Shown in pieces: positions 28,839 to 39,127 of a stretch of 64,000 nucleotides of DNA. The notes under the pieces are model-generated. The model had not been told where the DNA came from and did not search any database. It worked only from the letters and a program-made list of their open reading frames with translations. Source of the stretch: an uncultured Oscillibacter sp. (lineage in GTDB: Bacteria > Bacillota > Clostridia > Oscillospirales > Oscillospiraceae). The stretch lies in the NCBI RefSeq assembly GCF_947654275.1, contig NZ_CANTJS010000008.1, positions 1-64,000 on the forward strand, given 5' to 3'. The first letter of the stretch is position 1. Every line of letters begins with the position of its first letter. The translations under genes were made by a program, and so were the position numbers.

Positions 28839-29750
28839 ATGGAAGAGAGCTATGTATTGCACCTGCAAAAGCAATATCAGAAATTCAGCGACTTTTATCT
28901 CTGCTACTGCGGCCACGCCCGGTGCGAGCCCCTGCACAGCTATGGACCGGCAGTTCGCCCCAATTACCTCCTGCATTATATTCTGGACGGACGGGGCACC
29001 TATCAGGTGGAGGGCAGAGAGTATTCCCTGGGCAAGGGAGACGGCTTTCTGATTGAACCCAACAAGCAGACCTTTTACCAGGCCAGCCAGGAGGACCCCT
29101 GGGTGTATCTGTGGGTCGGCATAGACGGGGCCAACTGTGAGCGCTGTCTGCGCTCCATCGGCTTGGGGGGACCCCGGCTGGTGTTCCACTGTGAGGACGA
29201 CGGCCAGCTGCTGGAGCTGGTGGAAGCCATGCTGACCTATAACAAGCCGGACAACGAGGCGGATTTTATGCTCCAGTCCCTTCTGTGCCGGTTTTTCGGC
29301 AGTCTCGCCAGAAGCGTCTCCAGAGACGTGGAAAAGCAGCTGAGCAAAACGGAGCGGGAAAATCTCTATGTTCACCAGGCGTTGGAATATATCCGCAACA
29401 ACTACGCCAACGGCATCACCGTGGGAGACGTGGCAAACTATGTGGTTTTGAACCGGAGCTATCTCTTCACCCTGTTTCAGAGGGTGCTGGGCATCTCGCC
29501 CCGGGATTATCTGGCCCAGTTCCGCCTGACCCGGGCCAAGGAGCAGCTGACGCTGACGGAGGCCTCGGTGGCAAACATCGCCATGAGCTGCGGATATCAG
29601 GACCCCCAGGTTTTTTCCAAGGCCTTCAAGCAGCAATTCGGCGTCACGCCGCTGAAATACCGCCGGCAGGACCGGGAACAGGCCCGGTGCAATCTGGAAT
29701 CCCACCTGGCCGGAACGGCGGAGCGGGTATTCCGCAAGCCGGAGGAATAA
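28839..29750 (+). CDS. AraC-family transcriptional regulator (cupin + HTH)
   Basis: YLLHYILDGRGTYQVEGREYSLGKGDGFLIEP; NRSYLFTLFQRVLGISPRDYLAQFRLTRAKEQL; start trimmed. Confidence 0.95.
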   Translation: MEESYVLHLQKQYQKFSDFYLCYCGHARCEPLHSYGPAVRPNYLLHYILDGRGTYQVEGREYSLGKGDGFLIEPNKQTFYQASQEDPWVYLWVGIDGANCERCLRSIGLGGPRLVFHCEDDGQLLELVEAMLTYNKPDNEADFMLQSLLCRFFGSLARSVSRDVEKQLSKTERENLYVHQALEYIRNNYANGITVGDVANYVVLNRSYLFTLFQRVLGISPRDYLAQFRLTRAKEQLTLTEASVANIAMSCGYQDPQVFSKAFKQQFGVTPLKYRRQDREQARCNLESHLAGTAERVFRKPEE

Positions 29751-29880
29751 GAGGCATTCCCTGTTCCGGTCTTCTCCCGGTCCGGGCAAAAACAGCCGGA
29801 CAGAGGAACAGCCCTCCCCCGCGAAAAACAGGTGGAGAAAGACTGCGAAAAGAGGAGCAATGCAAATCGGAAGAAAGGTA

Positions 29881-29907
29881 GAACCCCCGTCAGGGGGTTC
29901 TTTTTTG
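29881..29907 (+). terminator. intrinsic terminator of the AraC gene
   Basis: gaacccccgtcagggggttcttttttg. Confidence 0.8.
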
Positions 29908-29984
29908 CGGCATAGGCCCGGTTCCCGGACGGACCGCAAACATCACATCCTGTCCGTCTCCCATGTGGGGAGGCTGAAAGGCTG

Positions 29985-30029
29985 AAAAAAAGCAAAGCTG
30001 GGCCGTCTGTAGGGACGGCCCAGCTTTGC
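29985..30029 (-). terminator. intrinsic terminator of the alpha-galactosidase operon
   Basis: 16-bp perfect stem gcaaagctgggccgtc/gacggcccagctttgc with T run on minus. Confidence 0.85.
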
Positions 30030-30131
30030 AGAGAGGGGGAAAAGTCAAGCGGACGGAAGAACGGAAGAGAGTAAGGGAAAGGAAGAAACAGAATTTTTCC
30101 GCCGCTTTCCAAGCATATTGTCAGAGAAAGC

Positions 30132-32348
30132 CTATGCTTTCAACACGAAGATACGGGAATCAAAGTCGCAGATGGGCCGCTCATCGGGCTGCCGCTCGCC
30201 GGCGCCGCTGTCTGTGGTAATCAGACCCAGGTTCATCAGCTCGTCGCCATAGTGGGCCTCGCCGCCGTCCACCGTGTAGCTGAGTTCCGGGTCCAGACCC
30301 CGGAGCCTCACCCGGCGGCAGGGGCCGTTGACCTCGCTGAGGAAGCGGTACCAGCCCACCAATGCCGTCTTTTTGTCGGGGCTCACCGCCATCCAGGCGG
30401 TAAAATTCCCCTCGAAGGGAGAGCGGAGCCGGTAGAAGTCACCGAACTGGATTACCTCCCGATACTCCTTCATAAAGGCAATCTGGGCCCGGACCTGCTC
30501 CCGCTCCTCATCCGTGAGCCTGTTCAGGTCCAGCTCATAGCCGAAGGTGCCGAAGTGAGCCACATTGGCCCGGGTGGCCAGAGGCGTGGAGCGGTTGACC
30601 TGGTGATTGGGCACGGCGGAGACGTGAGCGCCGATGGAGCTGATGGGATAGCAGAAGGATGTGCCATACTGAATTTTCAGCCGTTCCGCCGCGTCGGAGT
30701 CGTCGGAGGCCCAGCACTGAGGGGCATAATACAGCATACCGGGGTCGAAGCGGCCGCCGCCGGAGGCGCAGGACTCAAAGAGCACATGGGGGAACTGCGT
30801 GGTCAGACGCTCATAGAGGCTGTAGACTCCCAGGATGTAGCGGTGGAACAGCTCTCCCTGCCGGTCCGCCGGCAGAGCCTCGGAACAGGGCTCGGTGATG
30901 CTGCGGTTCATGTCCCACTTGATGTAGGAAATCTGGGCCTCGCTGAGGAGCTTTGCCATCTGCTCATAGATGTAGTCCACCACCTCGGGCCGGGAGAAGT
31001 CCAGAACATACTGGTTCCGCCCGTGGGAGTCCCGGCGGCCCGGCACGTGGATGATCCAGTCCGGATGAGCCCGGTAGAGATCGGAGTCCTTGTTGACCAT
31101 CTCCGGTTCGAACCACAGGCCGAACTTCATGCCCAGATCGTTGATTCGCCGGGCCAGACTGGCCAGACCGTCCGGCAGGCGCTCCGGATTGGGGGTCCAG
31201 TCTCCCAGGCCCGCGAAGTCGTTGCACCGTGCGCCGAACCATCCGTCGTCCAGAACGAAGAGCTCCACGCCGTCCTTGTGGGCGGCCTCGGCAATGGAAA
31301 CCAGCTTGTCTTCGGTGAAGTCGAAATAGGTGGCTTCCCAGTTGTTAATCAGAATGGGCCGGGCCTGGTCCCGCCACTGGCCCCGGGCCAGGCGGCTCCG
31401 GTAGAGCTGGTGGAAGGTACGGCTCATGTCCCCCATGCCCTCATGGGAGTAGACCATCACGGCCTCGGGGGTCTGGAAGGACTCGCCGGGGGCCAGCTTC
31501 CAGTCAAAGCCGAAGGGATTGATGCCCAGAGTCACCCGGGTGGTGTCCCAGCTGTCCACCTCCGCCTGGGCCAGGAAGTTGCCGGAATAAATCAGGGAGA
31601 AGCCGATGACCTCCCCCTGTTCCTCGTCCGTTCCGGGGCGGCGGAGCATGATAAAGGGGTTGTGGTTGTGGGAGGAATGGCCCCGGGCGGATTCCACGGA
31701 CTGGATGCCCTGCTCCAGCTTCCGGGTTTTCACCCAGCGCTCGCGGGACCAGGCGCCGGAGAAGTGGACAAACTCATAATTGCTGTCCGGCAAGTCCAGG
31801 CAGAGGCTCATGGCGTGGGTGAGATGGAGGTCCTGGCTGCCGCCGTTGACGATTTTGACGGACCGGGCAATGGCGGCCCGGCCGGCGAAGAGGGTGTAAT
31901 GCAGGTCCACATAGAGGTCCAGCAGCTCGTCCCGCAGGTGGACGGTCAGGGTCTCGGCCTCGTTAGGGGACTCGCAGTAGGTGGCGGGCAGGCCCTCCAG
32001 CTGGGGCTTGCCGGAGGCGACGGAGTGGGAGCAGTAGACCAGATTCGTAATCCGGCTGCCGTTGGGCTGGAGGACCTGAACGGCGGGATGGCGGAAGTCC
32101 GTGGAGCCGTAGGAGGGGTATTCCTGTCTGGTGTGCTCCAGAGAAAAGAGCTTGTTGCCCTCGAAGACCCAGGAGCTCATGGGACGGTGCTTCTGCTCCA
32201 GAAGGTGGTCAAAGCTCTCCCGGTCTCGGATGGCCCGGCCGAAATACAGCTGTCCCAGGGCCCCGTTGGGCAGCACCTTTATCAGGTAGCTGATGAGGCC
32301 GTTGGTCAGGTGCAGGGTTTGTGTACTCTCGTGATAGATAATGCTCAT
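30132..32348 (-). CDS. alpha-galactosidase, GH36
   Basis: WEATYFDFTEDKLVSIAEAAHKDGVELFVLDDGWFGAR; KWDMNRSITEP; ESCASGGGRFDPGMLYYAPQCWASDDSD. Confidence 0.96.
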   Translation of the reverse strand: MSIIYHESTQTLHLTNGLISYLIKVLPNGALGQLYFGRAIRDRESFDHLLEQKHRPMSSWVFEGNKLFSLEHTRQEYPSYGSTDFRHPAVQVLQPNGSRITNLVYCSHSVASGKPQLEGLPATYCESPNEAETLTVHLRDELLDLYVDLHYTLFAGRAAIARSVKIVNGGSQDLHLTHAMSLCLDLPDSNYEFVHFSGAWSRERWVKTRKLEQGIQSVESARGHSSHNHNPFIMLRRPGTDEEQGEVIGFSLIYSGNFLAQAEVDSWDTTRVTLGINPFGFDWKLAPGESFQTPEAVMVYSHEGMGDMSRTFHQLYRSRLARGQWRDQARPILINNWEATYFDFTEDKLVSIAEAAHKDGVELFVLDDGWFGARCNDFAGLGDWTPNPERLPDGLASLARRINDLGMKFGLWFEPEMVNKDSDLYRAHPDWIIHVPGRRDSHGRNQYVLDFSRPEVVDYIYEQMAKLLSEAQISYIKWDMNRSITEPCSEALPADRQGELFHRYILGVYSLYERLTTQFPHVLFESCASGGGRFDPGMLYYAPQCWASDDSDAAERLKIQYGTSFCYPISSIGAHVSAVPNHQVNRSTPLATRANVAHFGTFGYELDLNRLTDEEREQVRAQIAFMKEYREVIQFGDFYRLRSPFEGNFTAWMAVSPDKKTALVGWYRFLSEVNGPCRRVRLRGLDPELSYTVDGGEAHYGDELMNLGLITTDSGAGERQPDERPICDFDSRIFVLKA

Positions 32349-32408
32349 AAACAGCCTCCTTGACGGATGTGGGTCCGGCGGCCGGACCCCGGCCGCCGGA
32401 AAACGGTT

Positions 32409-33872
32409 TTATTTCTGCCTGGCGTGAAGGGCGTTGACGTCCCGGGTCAGCTGGTCCAGACGCTGGCCCTTCAGCTTATACTGAGTCTTGTAGATCAGGA
32501 AGCTGATGATCGCCAGGGCAATGGGCACCGCGAACATCAGAACCCGGATGCCCATGATGGTGCCGGCACTCTGAGCGCCGGAGGCCTCGGGATTGTAGCC
32601 GATGATGTCCAGGCCCACACCGGTGAGGGTGGCGGCCACGGCAGAGGCGGCTTTCATCAGGAAGGTCTGGGCGGAGCAGGTGACGGACTCGTTCCGCTTG
32701 CCGAATTTCAGCTCGCCGTAGTCGATGACGTCAGCGATGCAGCAGGTGGTCGTGCCCAGAGAGAGGCCGGAGCCGAAGAAGATGAAGGCGCAGGAGGCGA
32801 TGACGCCCACGGTGCTGGAGGGAGCGACATAGCCCAGGGCGAACAGCAGCACCAGACCCACAACGGGCAGGCCGCAGGCCAGGAGGTATACCTTCTCACG
32901 GTCCATGTTCTTGGCAATCTTGGGGAAGAGGAACAGGCCGATCATCTCCGCGATGATTGCGTAACCGAAAATGGAATACAGATAGGCGTTGCCGCAGGCC
33001 TCCTTGAAGTAGTAGACGGCGAAGGCCTTGAGAATCTGGGTGCAGAGGTTGAAGGTCAGCAGCAGGCCGATGAAGGCCACCAGCTGGTCATTCTTGATGA
33101 TGATGGCAAAGGCTTCCTTCAGGCTGGTCTTTTCGGCCTTGCCCTCACCGATGGTGGGCTTTTCCTTGACCACGGCGCAGGTGATGCCGATGCACACGAT
33201 GAACAGAACCACAATGGCCACGGCCACATATGTAAAGCCGGTGACGGAGATGTTCAGCACCTCGCCGTTCTCCTGGGTCTGGGTGACGGTGTGGTCTCCC
33301 GCCAGCTCATTGAAGTAGTTGATGAACTTCAGGCCGAAGGTGCAGACAATGAAGCCGCCGATAGAGGCGAAAATGCGGGGAATGACGGAGATGGATTCCC
33401 GCTCTCTGGGGTCGTTGGAGAGGTTGGGCAGCCAGGACCAGTAGGGAACGTCCATGATGGTGTAGGTCATGCCGTAGAGAATGTACATGACGGACACATA
33501 GACCATCAGGGTGCCCTTGTCGGTGATGCCGCAGGTGGTGAACAGCAGAATGAAGAACACCGAGTTAATCAGGGTGCCGACAATCAGCCAGATCCGGAAT
33601 TTGCCGTATTTGGTGTGGGTGTTGTCTACGATCATACCCATCATGGGGTCATTGACGGCGTCCCAGATTCTGGCCGCACCCAGCAGGATGCCGGCGAACG
33701 CCGCACTGAGGCCCAGGGTATCCGTCATGTAGAGCATCAGAAAGGCGCCGACCAGGTTACAGATGGCGTCCTTGCCCACGGCGCCGATGCCGAAGGCATA
33801 TTTTTGGCTTGCGGGAAGCCGTCTTGTCTGGGTATCCGGGGTTGTCATTGTGGGTTCCTCCTTTTTTTTCAC
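32409..33872 (-). CDS. GPH-family (MelB-like) sugar:cation MFS transporter
   Basis: [38 protein letters not shown]. Confidence 0.93.
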   Translation of the reverse strand: MKKKEEPTMTTPDTQTRRLPASQKYAFGIGAVGKDAICNLVGAFLMLYMTDTLGLSAAFAGILLGAARIWDAVNDPMMGMIVDNTHTKYGKFRIWLIVGTLINSVFFILLFTTCGITDKGTLMVYVSVMYILYGMTYTIMDVPYWSWLPNLSNDPRERESISVIPRIFASIGGFIVCTFGLKFINYFNELAGDHTVTQTQENGEVLNISVTGFTYVAVAIVVLFIVCIGITCAVVKEKPTIGEGKAEKTSLKEAFAIIIKNDQLVAFIGLLLTFNLCTQILKAFAVYYFKEACGNAYLYSIFGYAIIAEMIGLFLFPKIAKNMDREKVYLLACGLPVVGLVLLFALGYVAPSSTVGVIASCAFIFFGSGLSLGTTTCCIADVIDYGELKFGKRNESVTCSAQTFLMKAASAVAATLTGVGLDIIGYNPEASGAQSAGTIMGIRVLMFAVPIALAIISFLIYKTQYKLKGQRLDQLTRDVNALHARQK

Positions 33873-33911
33873 ACAGATTTTCAGTCGCGGCGGGCCCTCC
33901 GCTTATCTGAG

Positions 33912-33976
33912 GCGATTATACTGTATCTGAAAGAGGAGGGTAAGGGAAAAATGTTATAAAAAACAGTCCAAATGTT
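33912..33976 (-). promoter_or_regulatory. promoter of MFS/alpha-galactosidase operon with candidate AraC-type operator
   Basis: minus: AACATTT-N14-AACATTT directly upstream of TTACCC -17 bp- TATAAT. Confidence 0.6.
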
Positions 33977-34304
33977 GCGCCTTCACGAGAGATGTCAAAG
34001 GAAACGGCCGGTTTTTATGCAGAGTGACGGATTTTGCGTAACAATATTCATAGAATAGTCTTCTTTTGGAGCGGAAAAGCCGGTTTTTTCTCTGATATAA
34101 GAGGAGAAGAAAAAGGGGGAATGTTATCCCTCGGCTTTCTCAAAACAGTCGAAATGTTAAATAGATTCTTTTTTCCGGGCCATTGTGGAAATGCACATCG
34201 TTTACGGAAGGGTTTTGGTTATAATAACCGAAAAATCATCCGTTTTTTGTGCGTGATGTACAGAAAGGCCCTGGAAGCAGTGTTAAATTTGCCCAGTTTT
34301 ACTC

Positions 34305-34333
34305 TTGCGCGTCGGAGGGGAAACCGCTATACT
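34305..34333 (+). promoter_or_regulatory. promoter of 64-aa ORF
   Basis: TTGCGC -17 bp- TATACT. Confidence 0.55.
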
Positions 34334-34427
34334 GACCTCAGCTTCCGGGGAACAGACCTGGAAGAGTCCAATCCACGAGGAACGGGAGTTCAGACTCCCC
34401 CCGATGACTGAATAGGAGGTCACAATT

Positions 34428-34622
34428 ATGATGATGCACAAACTGTTTGATGAAGCTGGCGCCCTTTGCTATGGCAGCCTGATGCTCACCACCAATATGA
34501 ATAAAGCCAAGGAAGAGCAGAGCTTCGAGGGCCTGCGGGAAACCATGTCCGCCCAGAAGAAGCGGACCGTTCTCAGCGGCGGCATGTTCAACCACAACAG
34601 CCGCGCCTACCGCCACGCCTGA
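34428..34622 (+). CDS. 64-aa small protein, unknown
   Basis: AGGAGG 8 nt before ATG; own promoter and terminator. Confidence 0.75.
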   Translation: MMMHKLFDEAGALCYGSLMLTTNMNKAKEEQSFEGLRETMSAQKKRTVLSGGMFNHNSRAYRHA

Positions 34623-34637
34623 GCGAAAACAGCGCAC

Positions 34638-34672
34638 ACAGAACGGACGCCCCGGGGCGTCCGTTCTGTTTT
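34638..34672 (+). terminator. intrinsic terminator of the 64-aa gene
   Basis: ACAGAACGGACGCCCC/GGGGCGTCCGTTCTGT perfect palindrome then TTT. Confidence 0.85.
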
Positions 34673-34920
34673 CCGCAGGAGGGGGCGGCGCATATGCCTT
34701 TTGCGTGTCCCTGTTTTTTTGCGCGCCCCTGTCTTCCCGCGCCCCCCTGCTTTCTTGCGTTCCCCTACTTTTTTGCATTCCCCGGCAGCCTTTTCGACAC
34801 GCCGGAATAAAAAAGTTGAACCTATACCGCCGTATTTGTCTATTCCGCTCTTGCAACTCTCCTTTGGAATGGGGTATACTGTTGCCGTAGAGAACGGACG
34901 AATCATGAAAGGATGGATGT

Positions 34921-36198
34921 ATGATGAAACCTTATGCCCAGTTGTCCCCGGAAGAGCGCAGAGGGGAATACGCCCGTCTGCGGACAGAGTTTGACGCCCT
35001 GAAGGCCCGGGGCCTCTCCCTGAACATGGCCCGGGGCAAGCCCAGCAAGGTGCAGGTGGATTTAATCAACGATATTTTCCAGCTGATGCAGGACCCTCAG
35101 GACTTTATCTCTGACGGCATCGACGTGCGGAACTACGGTGAGCTGGCCGGGCTGCCCGCCGCCAAGGCGCTGTTTGCCGGTATTCTGGGATGCAGGCCGG
35201 AGCAGGTTTTTGTAGGCGGAAATTCCAGCCTTCAGCTGATGTACGATACCATTTCCAAGGGATATACCCACGGACTCGCCCACAGCCCCCGGCCCTGGTG
35301 CCGGGAGGAAACCGTCAGGTGGCTTTGCCCTTCTCCCGGCTATGACCGGCATTTCCGCATCACCGAGTCCTTCGGCTTTGAGCTGATCACCATTCCCATG
35401 ACGGAGGACGGCCCTGATATGGACGCTGTGGAGGAGGCGGTGAAGGACCCCGCCGTCAAGGGCATCTGGTGCGTGCCCAAGTATTCCAACCCCGACGGCG
35501 TGATTTACTCCGACGAGACCATCCGGCGTTTTGCCAATCTGAAGCCCGCCGCCCCGGATTTCACCATCATGTGGGATAACGCCTACTGCATCCACGAGTT
35601 CGAGGGGGACTATGTGGAATTTCCCGACATCCTCTCCCTCTGCGAGGCGGCGGGGAATCCGGACATGGTCTTTGAGTTCGCCTCCACCTCCAAGGTGACC
35701 CTGCCCGGCTCAGGCGTGGCCTGCTTCGCCTGCTCCAAAACCAACATGGAGCACATGGAAAAGCAGCTGACGGTTCAGGTCATCAGCTTTGACAAGGTGA
35801 ACCAGCAGCGCCACGTCCTCTATCTCAGGGACAAGGCCCACAGCCTGGAGATTATGAAGCGCCACGCCTCCGTGATGGGGCCCAAGTTCCGCTGCGTGGC
35901 GGACGCCCTGGACCGGGAGATTGCCCCTCTGGAGATTGCCTCCTGGAAGCGGCCCAGGGGCGGCTACTTCGTGTCCGTCAACGCCATGCCCGGCACGGCC
36001 AAAAGGACCCTGGCCCTGTGTAAGGAGGCCGGCGTCACCATGACGGATGCCGGCGCCACCTTCCCCTATGGCAAGGACCCCCGGGACAGCAACATCCGGG
36101 TGGCCCCCTCCCTGCCCCCGGTGGAGGAGCTGGAACAGGCCATGGAGATTTTCTGCGTCTGCCTCCGGATGGCGGCGCTGGAACAGCTGGGCCTGTAA
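34921..36198 (+). CDS. class I/II (type Ic) aspartate aminotransferase-like PLP enzyme
   Basis: LSLNMARGKPS; IWCVPKYSNPDGVIYSDE; WDNAYCIHEF; FASTSKVTLPGSGVACF. Confidence 0.92.
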   Translation: MMKPYAQLSPEERRGEYARLRTEFDALKARGLSLNMARGKPSKVQVDLINDIFQLMQDPQDFISDGIDVRNYGELAGLPAAKALFAGILGCRPEQVFVGGNSSLQLMYDTISKGYTHGLAHSPRPWCREETVRWLCPSPGYDRHFRITESFGFELITIPMTEDGPDMDAVEEAVKDPAVKGIWCVPKYSNPDGVIYSDETIRRFANLKPAAPDFTIMWDNAYCIHEFEGDYVEFPDILSLCEAAGNPDMVFEFASTSKVTLPGSGVACFACSKTNMEHMEKQLTVQVISFDKVNQQRHVLYLRDKAHSLEIMKRHASVMGPKFRCVADALDREIAPLEIASWKRPRGGYFVSVNAMPGTAKRTLALCKEAGVTMTDAGATFPYGKDPRDSNIRVAPSLPPVEELEQAMEIFCVCLRMAALEQLGL

Positions 36199-36241
36199 GG
36201 CCTGAAATCCGGCTGTCCACGACAGGAAGGAGCGTCAAGCG

Positions 36242-37111
36242 ATGAGATACTACGGCAGCGTCTACCGGCCCCCCTCTGAGGCCCGGAGCCTGATCGTTCA
36301 GGTGACTTACGGGTGCAGCCACAACACCTGCGCCTTTTGCAGCATGTACAAGGAAAAGCGCTTTTCCATCCGGCCTCTGGAGGAGGTTCTGGAGGATTTC
36401 CGCATTGCCCGGAGCGTCTACCACCATATTGAAAAGGTGTTCCTGGCCGACGGGGACGCCCTGGTGCGGAAGGCGTCGGAGCTCTATGTGATTCTGGACG
36501 CCGTCCGGGACCTGTTCCCGGAGTGCCGCCAGGTCACCAGTTACGCCTCTCCCTCCTCCATCCGCATCCGGACGGAGGAAGAACTCCGGACTCTCCGGGA
36601 AAAGGGCCTGACCATGGTTTACATGGGACTGGAATCCGGCAGCGACCGGGTGCTGACCCTGATGAACAAGGGACACCCGGCGGCGGAGATTGTGGAGATG
36701 GGGAAAAAGGTAAGAGCCTGCGGCATCGCACTCTCCGTCACGGCCATCACCGGTCTGGGCGGGCCGGAGCTGCTGGAGCGCCACGCCCTGGACACCGCCG
36801 CCGCCTTCAACGCCATGAATCCGGAGTATATCGGTATGCTGACGCTGATGGTGGAGCCGGAAACGCCGCTGTACGACTGGGTGCACCAGGGGAAATTCCA
36901 GCTGCTGACCCGGCCTCAGGTGCTGGAGGAAACCCGGCTGATGGTGGAGGCTCTGGACAGCCCCGGCAGCGTCTTCCGTATAAACCATGCCAGCAATTAC
37001 CTGGCCCTCCGGGGCACGCTGAACCGGGACCGGGACGCCATGCTGGCGGAAATCAGACGGGCTGAGGAGGACCTTGGCCGTCTCCGCCCGGAGGCCTGGC
37101 GGGGCCTGTGA
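36242..37111 (+). CDS. radical SAM protein
   Basis: VTYGCSHNTCAFCSMYKEKRF; YMGLESGSDRVL. Confidence 0.9.
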   Translation: MRYYGSVYRPPSEARSLIVQVTYGCSHNTCAFCSMYKEKRFSIRPLEEVLEDFRIARSVYHHIEKVFLADGDALVRKASELYVILDAVRDLFPECRQVTSYASPSSIRIRTEEELRTLREKGLTMVYMGLESGSDRVLTLMNKGHPAAEIVEMGKKVRACGIALSVTAITGLGGPELLERHALDTAAAFNAMNPEYIGMLTLMVEPETPLYDWVHQGKFQLLTRPQVLEETRLMVEALDSPGSVFRINHASNYLALRGTLNRDRDAMLAEIRRAEEDLGRLRPEAWRGL

Positions 37112-37371
37112 GTCCGGGACCTGTCTGAAAGACTGTTCCCAGGCCGGCAGTGCCGAAGGGCGCCGCCGGCCTGTCCGCGTTTTGGCCCGGGAGAATGCAG
37201 GCGCGGGCAGTCAGGCGGACCAAGAGGCGTCCGCCGTTTTCCGCATACATAATTCCGGCCGGTCTCCCCGGGCCCGGAAAACCGTGAAACCGTGAAATGT
37301 TCACAGCGGCGCTGCCCGGATTTTCCCGGATGCCGGCGGCAGCAGAGAGGAAAAAGGAGGGAACCGTTTCC

Positions 37372-39009
37372 ATGAAAGAACTGACGCCCCAGCTGATAGA
37401 CTCCATGCGGCACTATTCCAAAAGCGCCTTTGTCAAGGACCTGACCGCCGGAATCATTGTCGCCATCATCGCCCTGCCGCTGTCCATCGCCCTGGCCCTG
37501 GCCTCCGGCGTGTCCCCGGAGCAGGGTCTGTATACCGCGATTACGGCGGGCTTTCTGATCTCCGCGCTGGGAGGCAGCAAGGTGCAGATTGCCGGACCCA
37601 CCGCCGCCTTTGCCACCATCGTGGCGGGAATCGTGGCCCGGAACGGCATGGAGGGCCTGGCCGCCGCCACTGTTCTGGCGGGCATCCTCCTGATTCTGAT
37701 GGGGCTGCTGCGGATGGGGAGCATGATTAAGTTCATCCCCTATACCATCACCACCGGGTTCACGGCGGGAATCGCAGTCACCATTTTGATAGGTCAGCTG
37801 AAGGACTTTTTCGGCCTGACCTTTGAGGGGGCCCCGGTGGAGACCATGGAGAAGCTGGGGGAGGCCGCCCGTACCTTCCACACGGTGAACTGGGCCGCGG
37901 CGGGGGTGGGCTGTCTGGCTCTGGTCATTCTCATTCTGTGGCCCAGGGTTCTCCCCAGAATCCCCGCCTCCCTGATGGCCGTGATTGTGACGGCGGGCGC
38001 GGTGAAGCTGCTGAATCTGCCGGTGAATACCATCGGGGATCTCTATACCATTTCAAGCGCCCTGCCGGCGGTGAGGCTGCCTGTCCTGTCCTATGACACG
38101 GTGGCGGCGGTGCTGCCCGACGCGTTTACCATCGCCATTCTGGCGGCCATTGAATCCCTGCTGTCCGCTGTCGTGGCCGACGAGATGATCGGCGCGCGGC
38201 ACAACTCCAATATGGAGCTGGTGGCCCAGGGGGTGGGCAATGCCGCCTCCGCCCTCTTCGGCGGCATCCCCGCCACCGGGGCCATTGCCCGGACGGCGGC
38301 CAACATCAAAAACGGAGGCCGCACCCCTGTGGCCGGCATGGTCCACGCCGTGGTCCTGCTGCTGGTGCTGCTGATGCCCTGGGCTGCGCTGATTCCCATG
38401 CCCTGCATCGCCGCGATTCTGTTTCAGGTGGCCTATAATATGAGCGGCTGGCGCACCGTGGTGAAGGTAGTGAAGCATTCGCCGAAAAGCGACGCGGCGG
38501 TGCTGGCGGTGACCTTCCTGCTCACGGTTGTGTTTGACCTGGTGGTGGCCATAGCCGTGGGCCTGTCTCTGGCCTGCCTGCTGTTTATGAAGAGGATGGC
38601 GGATGTGGCCGACGTCAAGGAATGGGAATATGTGGAGGACACCGGAGACGATCAGGGCCGTCTGAAGCCCGTGCCCGCCCATGTCATGGTCTATGAGATT
38701 ACCGGCCCCATGTTCTTCGGCGCGGCGGACAAAATCCCTCACATTCAGCAGGACGCCGGGCGGAACGTGCTGATTCTGCGGATGCGCGGGGTTCCCGCCA
38801 TGGACATCACCGCCCTCAACGGCCTCCGGCGGCTCTATGAGGAATGCCGTACCAAGGGAATTGAAGTCATCTTCTCCCACGTCAACGAACAGCCTCTGTC
38901 GGTGTTCCGGAAATCCGGCCTGTATGACCAGGTGGGCGCCGGGAGCTTTGCCCCCAATATCGACGAGGCCCTGGTCAGGGCGGGGGAACTGGCGGAGTCG
39001 CGGCGCTGA
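37372..39009 (+). CDS. SulP-family anion transporter with STAS domain
   Basis: KDLTAGIIVAIIALPLSIALALASGVSPEQGLYTAI; STAS-like C terminus; GGAGG RBS. Confidence 0.94.
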   Translation: MKELTPQLIDSMRHYSKSAFVKDLTAGIIVAIIALPLSIALALASGVSPEQGLYTAITAGFLISALGGSKVQIAGPTAAFATIVAGIVARNGMEGLAAATVLAGILLILMGLLRMGSMIKFIPYTITTGFTAGIAVTILIGQLKDFFGLTFEGAPVETMEKLGEAARTFHTVNWAAAGVGCLALVILILWPRVLPRIPASLMAVIVTAGAVKLLNLPVNTIGDLYTISSALPAVRLPVLSYDTVAAVLPDAFTIAILAAIESLLSAVVADEMIGARHNSNMELVAQGVGNAASALFGGIPATGAIARTAANIKNGGRTPVAGMVHAVVLLLVLLMPWAALIPMPCIAAILFQVAYNMSGWRTVVKVVKHSPKSDAAVLAVTFLLTVVFDLVVAIAVGLSLACLLFMKRMADVADVKEWEYVEDTGDDQGRLKPVPAHVMVYEITGPMFFGAADKIPHIQQDAGRNVLILRMRGVPAMDITALNGLRRLYEECRTKGIEVIFSHVNEQPLSVFRKSGLYDQVGAGSFAPNIDEALVRAGELAESRR

Positions 39010-39031
39010 CCGGCGGCTTCCGGGAACCGCA

Positions 39032-39070
39032 AACGGCGTCTGCACCGGATTCGGTGCAGACGCCGTTTTT
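39032..39070 (+). terminator. intrinsic terminator
   Basis: aacggcgtctgcaccggattcggtgcagacgccgttttt. Confidence 0.85.
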
Positions 39071-39127
39071 AATCATGAGTGCGCACAGCCGCTGAGCGTC
39101 CGCCGCCCGGCGGAGGCCGCCGGTCTC

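Noticed and set aside
30252-32363. 703-aa plus-strand ORF opposite the alpha-galactosidase
   Set aside because: Antisense shadow ORF
34338-34906. Minus-strand ORFs with KK/RG repeats opposite the 64-aa gene
   Set aside because: Translation of degenerate DNA repeats; no RBS; conflict with a well-supported unit
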